A stretch of 64,000 nucleotides of DNA from Phytophthora quininea (Eukaryota > Oomycota > Peronosporomycetes > Peronosporales > Peronosporaceae), in NCBI GenBank assembly GCA_011947345.1, contig JAAVTG010001003.1:868001-932000 (forward strand), read 5' to 3'. The position numbers and the translations under genes were made by a program. This document shows, piece after piece, positions 40,837-50,889 of the stretch (positions are counted from its first letter, which is position 1; each line of letters begins with the position of its first letter). A model generated the notes under the pieces. That model was not told the origin of the DNA. It worked only from the letters and a program-made list of their open reading frames with translations, and searched no databases.

Positions 40837-42564
40837 TTGGTGCTGCTGCTGCTTCTTTTGCTGGTTGGATCGGTGGCGGCGGCGAATGCAACAACTTACG
40901 AAATCTCGCTCTACTACCACACGTTCCTAGTCGGTCCACCTTACTTGATGACCATGTCGCGAAGTGGGACTTGCGAAGACTACAATTCCACCGAGGAGAA
41001 CCTACGACCGAGTCTGCTCCAAGGACTACAAGTAGTCAATTAAATACTACATGAATGGCTCTACGTATATTTTCCTAGAAGTGTATTCCGACACAAGCTG
41101 CGATACTCTGGAGCACATTTATGGATTCCTTGTGACCGGTGACTGCACGGCGTTTTATGGTGAAGGGGTCGATATGTGGTGGGCAGACTACACCAAGAGC
41201 TACTTGAAGGACGACGGTACAGCAGCGATCGACTTCTATGAGTACGAAACCAGTGATAATCAAACCTACGGCGATCCATTCTGCTCGCCTGCCAATTTAA
41301 GTGTTCCAACAAAAGTATCCAAGACGGAACTCGAACAGCATGCCTGTGTCAGCATCAATGCCAACCTTTCGTTTCCATACGACGGGTTATCTTCCAAATG
41401 GTACAGCAGCAACGACGACGCTGTTTCTACTGGTAGTAACAGCAGCCGCAGTGGAAGTGTGGGCGATCTTCGCGCCGCCGGCGACAGTGCACTTAGCAAC
41501 AAAACTGAACCTAAAGCTGGCCGCGGACTCAGCACCAGTGTCATCGTCGGAGCCATCGCTGGAGGATTTGTCGCCGTTGCTGTCATTGCTGCCTTCGTTC
41601 TACGGTGGCAAAAAATATCCCCAAGGAATACAGGAGTACCGCCAATTCCGACTCGACGTCAGTCGATGACCAAAGTGCTCCGTGGAAGGATGACCTCATC
41701 GTTGCCAAACGAGTCTCCCGCGACAGAGTGAAAGTGAAGAAGCTCATCAGTCGAGGAGCTTTTGGGGAGGTGTACACCGGAACGTTCAGCCGCAAGCCTG
41801 TCGCAATCAAAATGTTGCTACCAGCCACACGAACAAGCATGACCCATGTGAACAATTTCTTCACTGAAGCCAAGTTGACAGCGTCGATGGACCACCCGCA
41901 TGTTATCGCCTTCGTCGGCATTGCTTGGGACTCGCTCTCCGATGTCTGTGTCATCCTTGAGTTTATGAACGGTGGCGATCTCAGGTCACTACTGGACATA
42001 TACCAAACCTCCAAGCATCCGGAGGGCTTCGACAAGCAGAAAGCTGCCATTGCGCTTCATGTCTGCCATGCGCTCACGTATCTCCACTCGCTGATGCCAC
42101 CAGTTATCCACAGAGATCTCAAGTCACGGAATATTTTGCTTGATCAAAACTTGAAGGCAAAGCTGACTGACTTTGGAGCGTCTCGTGAAAAACTTGACCG
42201 GACGATGACGGCTGGCGTAGGCACTTCGCTGTGGATGGCTCCCGAGGTAATGCTGGGTAAGAAGTACGACGACAAGGCCGATATGTTTCCATTTGGAGTG
42301 GTCTTGTCGGAGATGGACACGCACTCACTGCTGTACACTCAAACAAAGCAAAGAGCCTTGAGCGAGGAAGGACGACAACTGATGGACGCCAATCTGTTGC
42401 AGAAAATTGCGGGTGGGTCTGTCCAGGTGGAATTCTCAACATCAAGCCCTCAGTCGATTGTGGAACTCGGCTATGCTTGTGTGTCAGTAAACCCAAATGA
42501 ACGCCCAAGTGCAGCCGAAGCTCTCTACCGGCTACAAGTAATTCTCTCGCAAGGTCTTCCGTAA
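40837..42564 (+). CDS. Receptor-like TKL protein kinase
   Basis: Architecture: a signal-like hydrophobic leader (L-L-L-L-L-L-V-G-S), an extracellular region of about 200 residues with cysteines and several N-x-S/T sites, one transmembrane helix (T-S-V-I-V-G-A-I-A-G-G-F-V), and a cytosolic kinase domain. Kinase motifs: G-A-F-G-E-V-Y glycine loop, V-A-I-K, H-R-D-L-K-S-R-N, D-F-G-A and W-M-A-P-E-V. It is TKL-type by sequence pattern and a typical oomycete receptor-like kinase. Two breaks: near 41035-41045 one base too many, and AAAAAA at about 41610 one too few. No ATG is visible in frame at the 5' end, where the reading begins at a TTG, so the true start is unresolved. Ligand unknown. Confidence 0.78.
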
Positions 42565-42618
42565 GCAACGTTGTCGGTCGCTAGCTAAATCCATTCCACG
42601 ATAATTTACACAACGTCT

Positions 42619-43905
42619 TCAGTAACCAACTCCTTCGTACTTCTCCATTTCTGCGAGCAGGTTCTGGTACATTTTCTGATTGGCGTTGTACGCCCAAGAC
42701 AAGTCGAGGTGGCTGAAATCACCAACTTCCAGCTCGTGCACAATTATTTCCGCAGGAAGCGTGTCGCGGAGCTCGTTGACGTCTGGAGAAGTAATAATCG
42801 TATCGGCAGACCCTCGAAAGAAACCCACACGAGGACAAACCATATCTCTAACGGGGAACGCGGGTGGGTCGAAGCTGCCGTAGGCCTCCTTGTTCTTGCA
42901 TCTAGAGTCAGGACACTTGTCAATATCCAATGCTGTATCACAATGGCAACCATAGTCGTAAGCCGCAAAGGTGTGATCTCGAATACTCTGCGAGAAATGA
43001 GCGATATTTTTCACCGAAGTCCCTGCCGGCGTTTGCGAAATATACACTGGTATCCGCGTTGTGTTTGTACTGATGGACGTCCCAGCAACAAAGTTAATGA
43101 TCGAATTACAGAGCCAAGGAGCTAAAGTGCACCAGAACCCTGCCACTGTCACTTGAACGAACTCACTTCGTGACGAAAACTCCACATACCCCAGAATTTG
43201 CAGCAACCTGTCGAAACGAAGATGCACTAAGCTGCTAAACACTTTGTCGGCCATATGACTCATCCAGACGGCAGGCGCCAGCGCCGCAAAGTACGACACC
43301 TTTTTCGCTAGCTCCTGGTCCAACGAGAACCCGACAAACCCCTGCAAGTTTCCTTCTGAATGACCAATAAAGCTCAACGTCTGCCGTGCGGTCTTGTTCA
43401 ACACGTAGTCAATCTCGGCTGGGAGGTCGAACTTGCCCATATCTTCCCAGCTAAAGTCCCAGAACTCTTTGTCGTCATCTGCGCTGTAGTTCAAATGCTC
43501 TCTGGACCACGTCGTGCCGCGGTTATTGCCCAGCCAAACGTCATAGCCAGCGTCTGCAAGGATAAAGGCAAGACTCTGGTTCCGGAAATTGCACACGAAT
43601 GTGTAGCTGCTGTCCAGTAGACCGTGCTGCAGCAGCACCACAGGCTTATTGGAAGTCGTCGACTTGGTTGTTAATTGACTTTCGTCATAGGAATTGGGTA
43701 GCCGATACATTGTCAGCACGTAGTTGTCTTGAGTCACCACTTTGTGCTCTTGAATGGTGTAACCTCTGGTCTCCACCATTTCCACGACAGTTAACCCCAC
43801 GTCGGGGTCAATATCGATGTTGAAATCCACGGCCGACTTGATGCTTAGCAGCAGGAGAAGCCCCCAGAATACTGGAGACAGAAGTTCACGACGAGAACTC
43901 ACCAT
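42619..43905 (-). CDS. Acid lipase D (intact)
   Basis: Intact single-exon acid lipase of 428 residues on the minus strand. Signal peptide (F-W-G-L-L-L-L-L-S), G-Y-T-I-Q-E-H-K, L-Q-H-G-L-L-D-S-S, N-N-R-G-T-T-W-S, G-H-S-E-G and the D-F-S-H-L-D-L catalytic region are all present. It is the most diverged of the four: the substrate/lid region differs (F-S-S-L-V-H-L-R-F) and the C-terminal cysteine pattern is C-H-C-D-T-A-L-D. Its stop is 55 bases from the TKL kinase stop, so the two converge. It is the last host gene before the repeat-rich half. Expected location: secreted or vacuolar. Confidence 0.9.
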   Translation of the reverse strand: MVSSRRELLSPVFWGLLLLLSIKSAVDFNIDIDPDVGLTVVEMVETRGYTIQEHKVVTQDNYVLTMYRLPNSYDESQLTTKSTTSNKPVVLLQHGLLDSSYTFVCNFRNQSLAFILADAGYDVWLGNNRGTTWSREHLNYSADDDKEFWDFSWEDMGKFDLPAEIDYVLNKTARQTLSFIGHSEGNLQGFVGFSLDQELAKKVSYFAALAPAVWMSHMADKVFSSLVHLRFDRLLQILGYVEFSSRSEFVQVTVAGFWCTLAPWLCNSIINFVAGTSISTNTTRIPVYISQTPAGTSVKNIAHFSQSIRDHTFAAYDYGCHCDTALDIDKCPDSRCKNKEAYGSFDPPAFPVRDMVCPRVGFFRGSADTIITSPDVNELRDTLPAEIIVHELEVGDFSHLDLSWAYNANQKMYQNLLAEMEKYEGVGY

Positions 43906-44395
43906 GAGAGCAGCTTGGCACGAAAGGAAATGGACGAGGAATCGGTTGGTGGCTTCCTCTACAGGCGACGATGTATCTCTTTCTCCGGACTCTTTTCCAC
44001 AGAAAGTCCAATATAAAACATAGAGTGATGGTCAGTTTGTTGCTGCACGCTATAAAAATTGTCACACGTCACATATATTTTAACGAGTTTACGTATTGTC
44101 ATGGGACTTTCAAAGGAGAGCTTTATGAGATTCCCGAAGTGTGCTGAGTAGCGCCCGACGAGAAGGACAGCAACTTTCGATTATCTGCATCTGGGGATTT
44201 ACACATATTTCGCGATCGTTGGGAGGGGATTAGTAATGTAAAAATTGTGTCTTATTTTTCATCTCAATCACAAAGCGCCTTACAAACCACATCGAAATAA
44301 CCAATTTACGGCATTTTTAGTCGTTGACATGCCATACAGCTCACGATAACTTGTTATTGAATCTTTATCTCTCCTGTTGCCCCAAACCAATCTAT
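43906..44395. other. Intergenic, boundary of the gene-dense region
   Basis: AT-rich stretch between lipase D and the first transposon-like element. No open frame of note and no motif beyond a TATAAAA-like string near 44050. Confidence 0.5.
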
Positions 44396-45089
44396 AGAGG
44401 ATGTTAGCAAACTCGTATTCGCGAATTGGTGGACAAAGACAGATGAGCTGAGGCGTCTATGTTTGCGAACTGGTAAATGAGCACTCGTATACGTACGGGA
44501 TTTCTTGAGAAACTCGTAGGACTTCTTACAAGACGGCCTTGGCGTATGATTGGCTGTTTTTAACCGTTCCCCTCGGCCCGTGAAACACACAGGTCCTGCA
44601 GCATGGCTCGCGGAGATACCGCGAACGGAAGCAACTCGGCACCAGGCACCCCGCCTTCCCTGACAGTGATGGCCTCAACCCTTCGTACAAGTCTGGAGCA
44701 GCCATCGTCAACGCTGTCGGTGATGACCCAGACGATGACAAGCTACCTGAAGCAAAGCAAGGTTCCCCAGGAAAATTTGCATGGATTTCGCCCTTCGTAA
44801 AGCGATAATACACCTTGCAGTACGAGTTGCTTCGCTCACTAAGCCTGAAACGGCCGGCCAGGATGATTGGCTGCTCACGGTCACTTGGCAGTCCGCGAAG
44901 AAGAAGGACACTACGGAGGCGGGGGTCTCGCGTGAGCAGAGCGAGCTCCATCTCCCCGAGTCGTTGCAAATTTGTAGCATGAGGGGGATTTACGAGAATG
45001 CTAACACAGCAGGAGCCCGTCGTAAAAACGAAACTAAAAAATCGAATCGTAACTCGTGTCGTAAGAATACGAGTTTGCCAACATCCTCT
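44396..45089. mobile_element. 694-bp non-autonomous TIR element (MITE-like)
   Basis: Terminal inverted repeats of 25 bp, 44396-44420 and 45065-45089, with one mismatch (A/G at position 11). The element is flanked by identical TAT triplets (44393-44395 and 45090-45092), a 3-bp target duplication (TA at minimum). CTCGTA/TACGAG motifs recur near both ends (for example 44411, 44472, 44510; 44823, 45067), as transposase-binding subterminal repeats do. There is no transposase; one short ORF (44603-44800, 65 codons) is inside. The 3-bp duplication fits a PIF/Harbinger-like element, and a Harbinger transposase remnant lies at 57.6-58.6 kb, but I cannot show that they match. Confidence 0.72.
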
Positions 45090-45092
45090 TAT

Positions 45093-46019
45093 GACAAAGA
45101 CGAATCGTACGGGATGTCGTCAGCGTCGACGTGGAAGATATTGCTCACATCCTACCATAAGCGTAACTCGGTTAATCTAATTGATGGTAACCATTTGTCA
45201 GTAACAGCCGGCCTTCATTATTCTTATCGACGCAGCCAAACAGCAAGCCCAATGGTGCGTGTAGGAAAACCTCACATTAACGGCAACGGTACCTAGTCTA
45301 AGCAGTACAAAAGGGTCGCTGTACCTTACATGTACACGTTACATGCTTTCCAATACTGTGACTGCCGACGATGCATGGGCACGACAATATTGTCGAAAGC
45401 TGAGAAGAAGCCTCTGGGCCAGCGATCTGCGGCTAGAGCGCGTCCCTATGCGTTTGATCTGCTGGAAGGAATTGGACCTTTGTCAACACGGTGACTGGGC
45501 TACTCTTCCGTTGAGCTGCACCAGTAGGCCTTGCGCAGCACGAGAAACAGCAACTCTAGCAGACCATTGATCACGTAAATTATTATCCGTGCCGAGTAAC
45601 CTGCGACACCTGAGCTGCACTCTGAAGCTACCTTAACCGTTCTTCTTCCTTTGGCAACATTCTTCAAACCCAGTATCGCAAACATCTATTAGGGCAATTC
45701 TAATGCGCTGGGTTTGCCCAGAATCGAGGTAGTCTGTACTGTCAATAACTGTGACTGATCCACGGTCTCTTTTGCATTGTCGGCGCTCGACGAAAATCAT
45801 CGTTTCGCTGGCACACGAGTTTCGTTCTTGGCCTCTTAGTGACTTGATTTTACTCGACCGCGCCAGGAAGCTGATCGACGCTGAATACGTCGTCTATGAC
45901 GGATTATAGCATATGCTTTGAAGTCTTTGGTACACCAACATGTATTCGTAAGCGTGTCGGACGAATGACCAAAGCACTACTATAGATGACACGTCTTCAT
46001 GCGGTAGATTCGGCTAGAA
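45093..46019. other. No supported gene
   Basis: Between the TIR element and the copia relic. Only short open frames; no conserved motif. May be transposon-derived. Confidence 0.4.
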
Positions 46020-46600
46020 CTGTACGTCATGCTTTAATGATGAGTGTCCAGCTTCTAATCACCGGCTGTGATGGTTCTGCAGAATGTTCCTCCTCCTTAG
46101 TTACACCCCAACGAAGGCGGGACCCATTGCCATATACGCCTGTGGTATGCGTATTGCGAAGAACCCCGCGTCGGGACGAGCTTCTTACCGCTGGTTTTCA
46201 GGGCGATCTGAGCAGAATGACAAGACCCGACATATCATACACAGTTAAACAAGCTGCTCAAGTATGCTCAGACTCCCCTAAGGGGCGCTGTGCTAGTTCA
46301 AATAACGATTATTAAAAGACAACGCCGCGCTATCGATGTTTATTCAGACACCGACTGGGCGAGTGACCCAGTATACCGGAAGAGTATCAGCGGCACATTC
46401 GTCAATGTCTTCTGATAACCCAGTGCAGTGGGATAGTAAGAAACGAGGGCTCGTTACCAAATCAAGGACGGTTGCTGAGATCGTAGCCGCTGTAACCATC
46501 GCTCGACGCATCCATAAATGTATGTGCACACTTTTGTATCGGTGGATGAGCATGATTCTCTTTGTCCGCCACAAGTACAACGCCCTCCTCGGTGTATGAA
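46020..46600 (+). mobile_element. Ty1/copia-like retrotransposon remnant (3' RT to RNase H)
   Basis: Reading all frames on the plus strand, the pieces M-T-R-P-D-I-S-Y-T-V, then Y-S-D-T-D-W-A-S-D-P followed by S-I-S-G-T, and V-Q-W-D-S-K-K-R-G, then V-A-E-I-V-A-A occur in the order of copia reverse transcriptase end and RNase H (known forms T-R-P-D-I and S-D-A-D-W-A-G-D, then a S-K-K-Q and S-T-E-A-E-Y). Several frame changes and stops separate them, so it is inactive. No LTR was identified. Confidence 0.68.
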
Positions 46601-47677
46601 ATCGTGATGGCGGCGACGACACCGTCCTGCTCCTCTCCATAGTGTTCGGGCTTCCTCTGTGATCTGCAACCAGCAGTTTCAGCGCTGTTTTGGATCGCAG
46701 TAGTGATGCAAAACACCATTGCATCGAATTCCATCGGGTTTTACATAGTATGACCATTGATTTGCACGACTCTTGCTGTACGTACGCTTCATATCTCACG
46801 AAGCAGGGAGAGCAATTTTGACGAGGACGTGTTTAACGCGTTTGCCGCGCCGTGTCCCGAAAAGCCGTGTTCAATACCACCTTCACGAGGTTGTTGATAT
46901 CGTGTGCGAAGCAACGGAGAAACACAATGTTTGACCACTGGAGCGCCAAAATAGCACCAGCGCTCCAATAACCGGCCCTTCTTCTTGAGCCTTCAAATAA
47001 GTTCTTTGAGATCACGAGCAGTACATATTCCGTCGTGTTCGTCACTAACTTCGTTCAGAGTGTAGATCATCATACAACCGAGTAATGATAGTTGGGATCC
47101 GAGCACGTGATCCTTGGCAAGGTTTTGACTGACATCCGACAGCAAATTGACACGTCCACCAGTTGTGTTGCATATCTCACGTAGTATGATCACAGCTTGC
47201 TCTTGACACATGATCGATTGCTGCCAAAGAATCTCACCAAAGCTCTGCGAGATGGCAGAATCTCGCCAATTTGCGGGTAAATAACTCCAAAAGTCGTGAC
47301 ATTCGATGAATGTGGTAGTCGGAGTCGGTGGTGCAATGCAGCCAGCTAGCTCGCAAACAACGCCTTGATCTCAGCTGTCCACTTCCGAGGCGTGGCATGA
47401 TGTTTTGGAAGAGTCGATTTGAAGAAGCAGGAACTTGTTTTTGCCGTGTGGAATGGACCCGCGTGAACCCTGCGCGTAGCTCGTCTGGGAGGCTGCTGCT
47501 TCTTTCCTTCCACGACGCTTGAAGAAATCTAGATCTACTGTAGCTGTCAACGTCGACGACGTCAATGTCAACGTGAGGTGTGATATCATAGCTCCAAATC
47601 AATGGCATGTCTAGCGTTGTGTACAAGTTGTGGTTTCTACTCATTCCCACCACTGAAAATGGATCTATATTTCCCAT
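46601..47677 (-). mobile_element. hAT-like transposase remnant
   Basis: On the minus strand, in the right order N to C: a segment with G-S-Q-L-S-L-L-G-C-M-M (about 47090-47120), then C-F-A-H-D-I-N-N-L-V-K (about 46890-46925), then T-R-W-N-S-M (about 46725-46765). A C-F-A-H histidine block and a T-R-W-N/S-S block are standard in hAT transposases. Frames are broken and contain stops. The frame further upstream to 47677 is possibly its N-terminal part but has no clear zinc finger. Termini are not found. Confidence 0.65.
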
Positions 47678-49458
47678 TTTTGTCTCGGGAAATCCCTAGC
47701 AGACGGACCACTAGCCATCTATGGTTGCCTATAGACGTCCGCTTCCGTTAGCATGGTAACGGTGATGATTACATGCATGTTGAAGGGGAGATCATTGACC
47801 CGTAGGGTTAGCTGAGCGCAGTTTTTTTTGTTAATGGAGGGATGATGATCGCCAGGGTACTCTGAATTTAAAATACTTCAGAATTGAAGACTTCTTCCGT
47901 CTGTTGTGGCATATAGACAACGGCGAATTTTGTCCCGCACCGCGGCGCGTGGATCAAGCAACAGGATACCTCAACCGTGGCCCAGAGAACCCCACCGTTC
48001 CGTGGAACGGTTCAGCTTTCAGTCGAGCAGGTGCCCGAGAGGACTGCAGCAGCTGATTCCTGGCGTAGCCAAGGAGGTGGACGCTTGTAAGGACCAGGTG
48101 AAGGTCCAAGTGGACAGAGAATCTATGTATTGGCGGCAGGCGCAGTGGGCATGGCGGCTGGAGCAAGGTATGAGCCAGAGAATCAAGTAGCCCGCCCTCG
48201 CAAGCTGCATCGAGCCGACCCTAGTTGTGCATTTCCCCTACGGCCCCCAAGTCGGCTTTGAAGAGCGTTTGAGTATCGAAGACCAAGACCTACAAGGACA
48301 AGAAGAAGGTTTTAAAGTCTAACTAAGAAGGTTTTCATTTACTCGAGCGTTCCTATCGACCGTTCTTGGAGGCTACCGGTGACTAGTGTTCCTAATCCCC
48401 TCTCACCAAACTCGACAGACAGCTACCCGACCCGCGTAGGGGACCCACAGTGCGCGACAATTTAGCCGGCAAAGAAGCTTGCTTAGACAGTAAGATTTGA
48501 CCAATCTAGAACACATAAGAAAACTCTTAATTTTAACCAATCCGGCAATCCTCCTCCTTGACAATTTTGATAGCAAGGGGAAGGGGGCGCACCGCATTGT
48601 CGCTGAACTTACGAGCACCACAGTGGTCCCATTACCGCCAAACAATGCTTTGATTTGCTAGCCGCGAGGTGCTGGTGAGGTGAGGCCTAGTCGGCTTGGC
48701 CCTTCGGGTCATCTCCATCCGATGAGTCTTCATTTTGGGACAGCAGCGCTCTAGACATGCCCGAGTGCAGGTGTGGGTGATGGTAGTCGTCGACACCAGC
48801 AATTTGCTGCACACAGGGTATGATACGCCTAGAGCTATAGCAAGTTCTATAATTATGATTCTACTTTTGCGTGCCCTCCTTTGCTTCTCGTTGGCTTAAC
48901 TCTTTCGCGAACGCGACGTTTCAGCTCGTGTTTGACTCGCTCTTATTATAGTAAACAACTCAAGTCAATAATAGTAGAATGGAGCCGAATGCCTCCTTCA
49001 GAGAGAGAGAGAGAGAGAGGGACGAGGGACAGTGGGGCGAGCGAGAGCGACGCTTCGCCATGTTGAAGTATAGAATGGCGCAAAATGCCTCCTACGGTGG
49101 GGACGATTCGTGGGCTGCTATTGGTCAAATGGGACCGCATCGAGATTGGCCAAATATCCGTTAATAGAGTGTGTTTGTTACGGAAGTTATCACGATATCT
49201 TCGCTGGTCAGAAGAAAGTGCAAGAGACTCAGTTTCGAAGAACGCCCCACCCCCCGAACGAGATGGCGGGGAATCGAGAGCGAGAGCCCAGTTATGCCGA
49301 AGTACCGACGGTCTACCCGGAGAGAAACAACATCAAGTCCACATGCTATTTTAGTCCGTAAGTACACAACATCATAATCATACAATAACGAGGCTAATGA
49401 GTTCTTGAGCCGGTGACTTGGACTTCGTGGACCTCTGGAAGAAGCCCCGCCGTGTCAG
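47678..49458. other. No supported gene; includes a GA microsatellite
   Basis: About 1.8 kb without a convincing ORF. A (GA)n tract of about 20 bp lies at 49000-49019. The motif GAATGG...AATGCCTCCT occurs twice, at about 48977 and 49074, separated by about 97 bp. A weak plus-strand ORF (47906-48190) has no motif. Confidence 0.4.
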
Positions 49459-50224
49459 GTGGGATTCAAAGGCTCCATCAAGCGTAGTTTAGAAATACAC
49501 CATCAGTATATTGTACCAGGTGGAAACCATGCTGGGGTAGAAGGTGCGGACTATTTATCAGAGGAAATGGCTGTTCTCCAGCATTATGCGGCTCAACATG
49601 GCCTTGACGATCATGACGTCGGAGCGTCTGCTGCCGAAACAATTCCTTCTGGTGAATTTGGAGAAGCTTCCACGCACCTTGTTGCAGGGTCCGGGAATCA
49701 AAGTGACGATCAGGTAGATTTTTCTGGCCGTCAACGTGGTGCTGAAAGAAACGAGAACGGGAGCAGCCGTGCTTTTGACAACACTACAGACATACATGGA
49801 GATGGCGATGCCACCCCATCGAGCGGTATTACCGTGGTAGAAGAATTTGTTGCTGTGCGTGCCGTTGGGAGCGGTCGTGGCAACGGCCCTGGGGTGGTAT
49901 GAGCCGCGGTGGTAGGCGCGGAAACGCCGTTGGGGTGGCGACCAACAACTCGAGGTAGAAGGTGTTATGATTGGCGGCAATCATGATGCTGAAACCCCTG
50001 CGCCTGCACATGGGACCTCAATGATTGATTTTGGTGATGACGAGTTCGAAGAGGGTGTTGAAAGTGTGGTTGACAGTGATGAAGATTTCGAGACAATGTC
50101 GGCAACCAAAGATAACACGAGAACTCCATCCACATCCAAGGGTTTTGCTACCTACTTTCTTGCTTTGTCGACCACCCCATATTTCAGCGAGCTCGCTGAA
50201 AACTTAGATCAGCGTTACCTTTGA
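49459..50224 (+). other. Two adjoining acidic ORFs, unknown, probably TE-derived
   Basis: A 147-codon ORF (49459-49902) and an 85-codon ORF (49967-50224) on the plus strand. Both are rich in D, E, G and S. Between them lies a R-G-G/G-R-R-G-N frame reached across a GGGG run at 49890-49897, so they may once have been one gene. The second ends with T-Y-F-L-A-L-S-T-T-P-Y. No domain recognised; surroundings are transposon debris. It may be an accessory ORF of a mobile element. Confidence 0.3.
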
Positions 50225-50889
50225 TACTTGGCTGATCCGATTCCTGCAGCCCAAAGCCCGAGTGTGCTAGCTTGAGCTTGTATTGCATATGGCTCGATTC
50301 TAACTCGCTGCACTTCTACTGTTTCTTGGTTTTTGAGTTTTCGTGTGTCTCCAAGAAGTCACGAACACCTTCGTAGAAGAGCTTTTTACCCCCGCCGTGT
50401 ATGTCTTGATGTAACGACTCCAATAATCACGCAGCAAGGGCGCCCCGGTCGCTGTTCATCGTCTGGTCGACATGAGGGTTTGTGTGGTTAAAGCTGAAAT
50501 AAGGCTTCATTCGCGCACGACACGAATCGTTCTCGTCGAGAGAGCACGGGTGAGTAGATAGTGTGTTTTTATACAAATCAGCCAATTAACGGCTTCCTGC
50601 AACCTGTACAGCAACCTGCGCCCGCAAAACGAGAAGGATGGCCACCCTGCACTGCAGGTTTGCTCCGCTTGTGTGATTGGTCAGAGTTTCGAGTAACTTG
50701 TTGATCCACCAACCGTGATAACCACTATTTATACATACTTGACATAAAAATCGCTTTTAAGGAGACGTAGCATGAACGCCACTGACAACATGCTACTGGA
50801 CAACTAATGTTGTGTTTCAGACAGGAAGCTCTACATTCCCATCATTAATGCATAACCGCTAAAAAGCCAAATCAAGAGCCTCAAAGCGG
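50225..50889. other. No supported gene
   Basis: AT-rich, only short frames. A short inverted pair (CCTGCAACCTG near 50595 and GCAGGTTTG near 50663) is seen. Confidence 0.4.

Noticed and set aside
4688..42564. Programmed ribosomal frameshifting or RNA editing as cause of the many frame breaks
   Set aside because: The breaks have no shared slippery heptamer or downstream structure and occur in unrelated housekeeping genes; consensus indel errors are simpler.
44781..45296. 171-codon ORF crossing the right end of the TIR element
   Set aside because: It runs from inside the element through its TIR into flanking DNA, so it cannot be an ancient gene; no motif.
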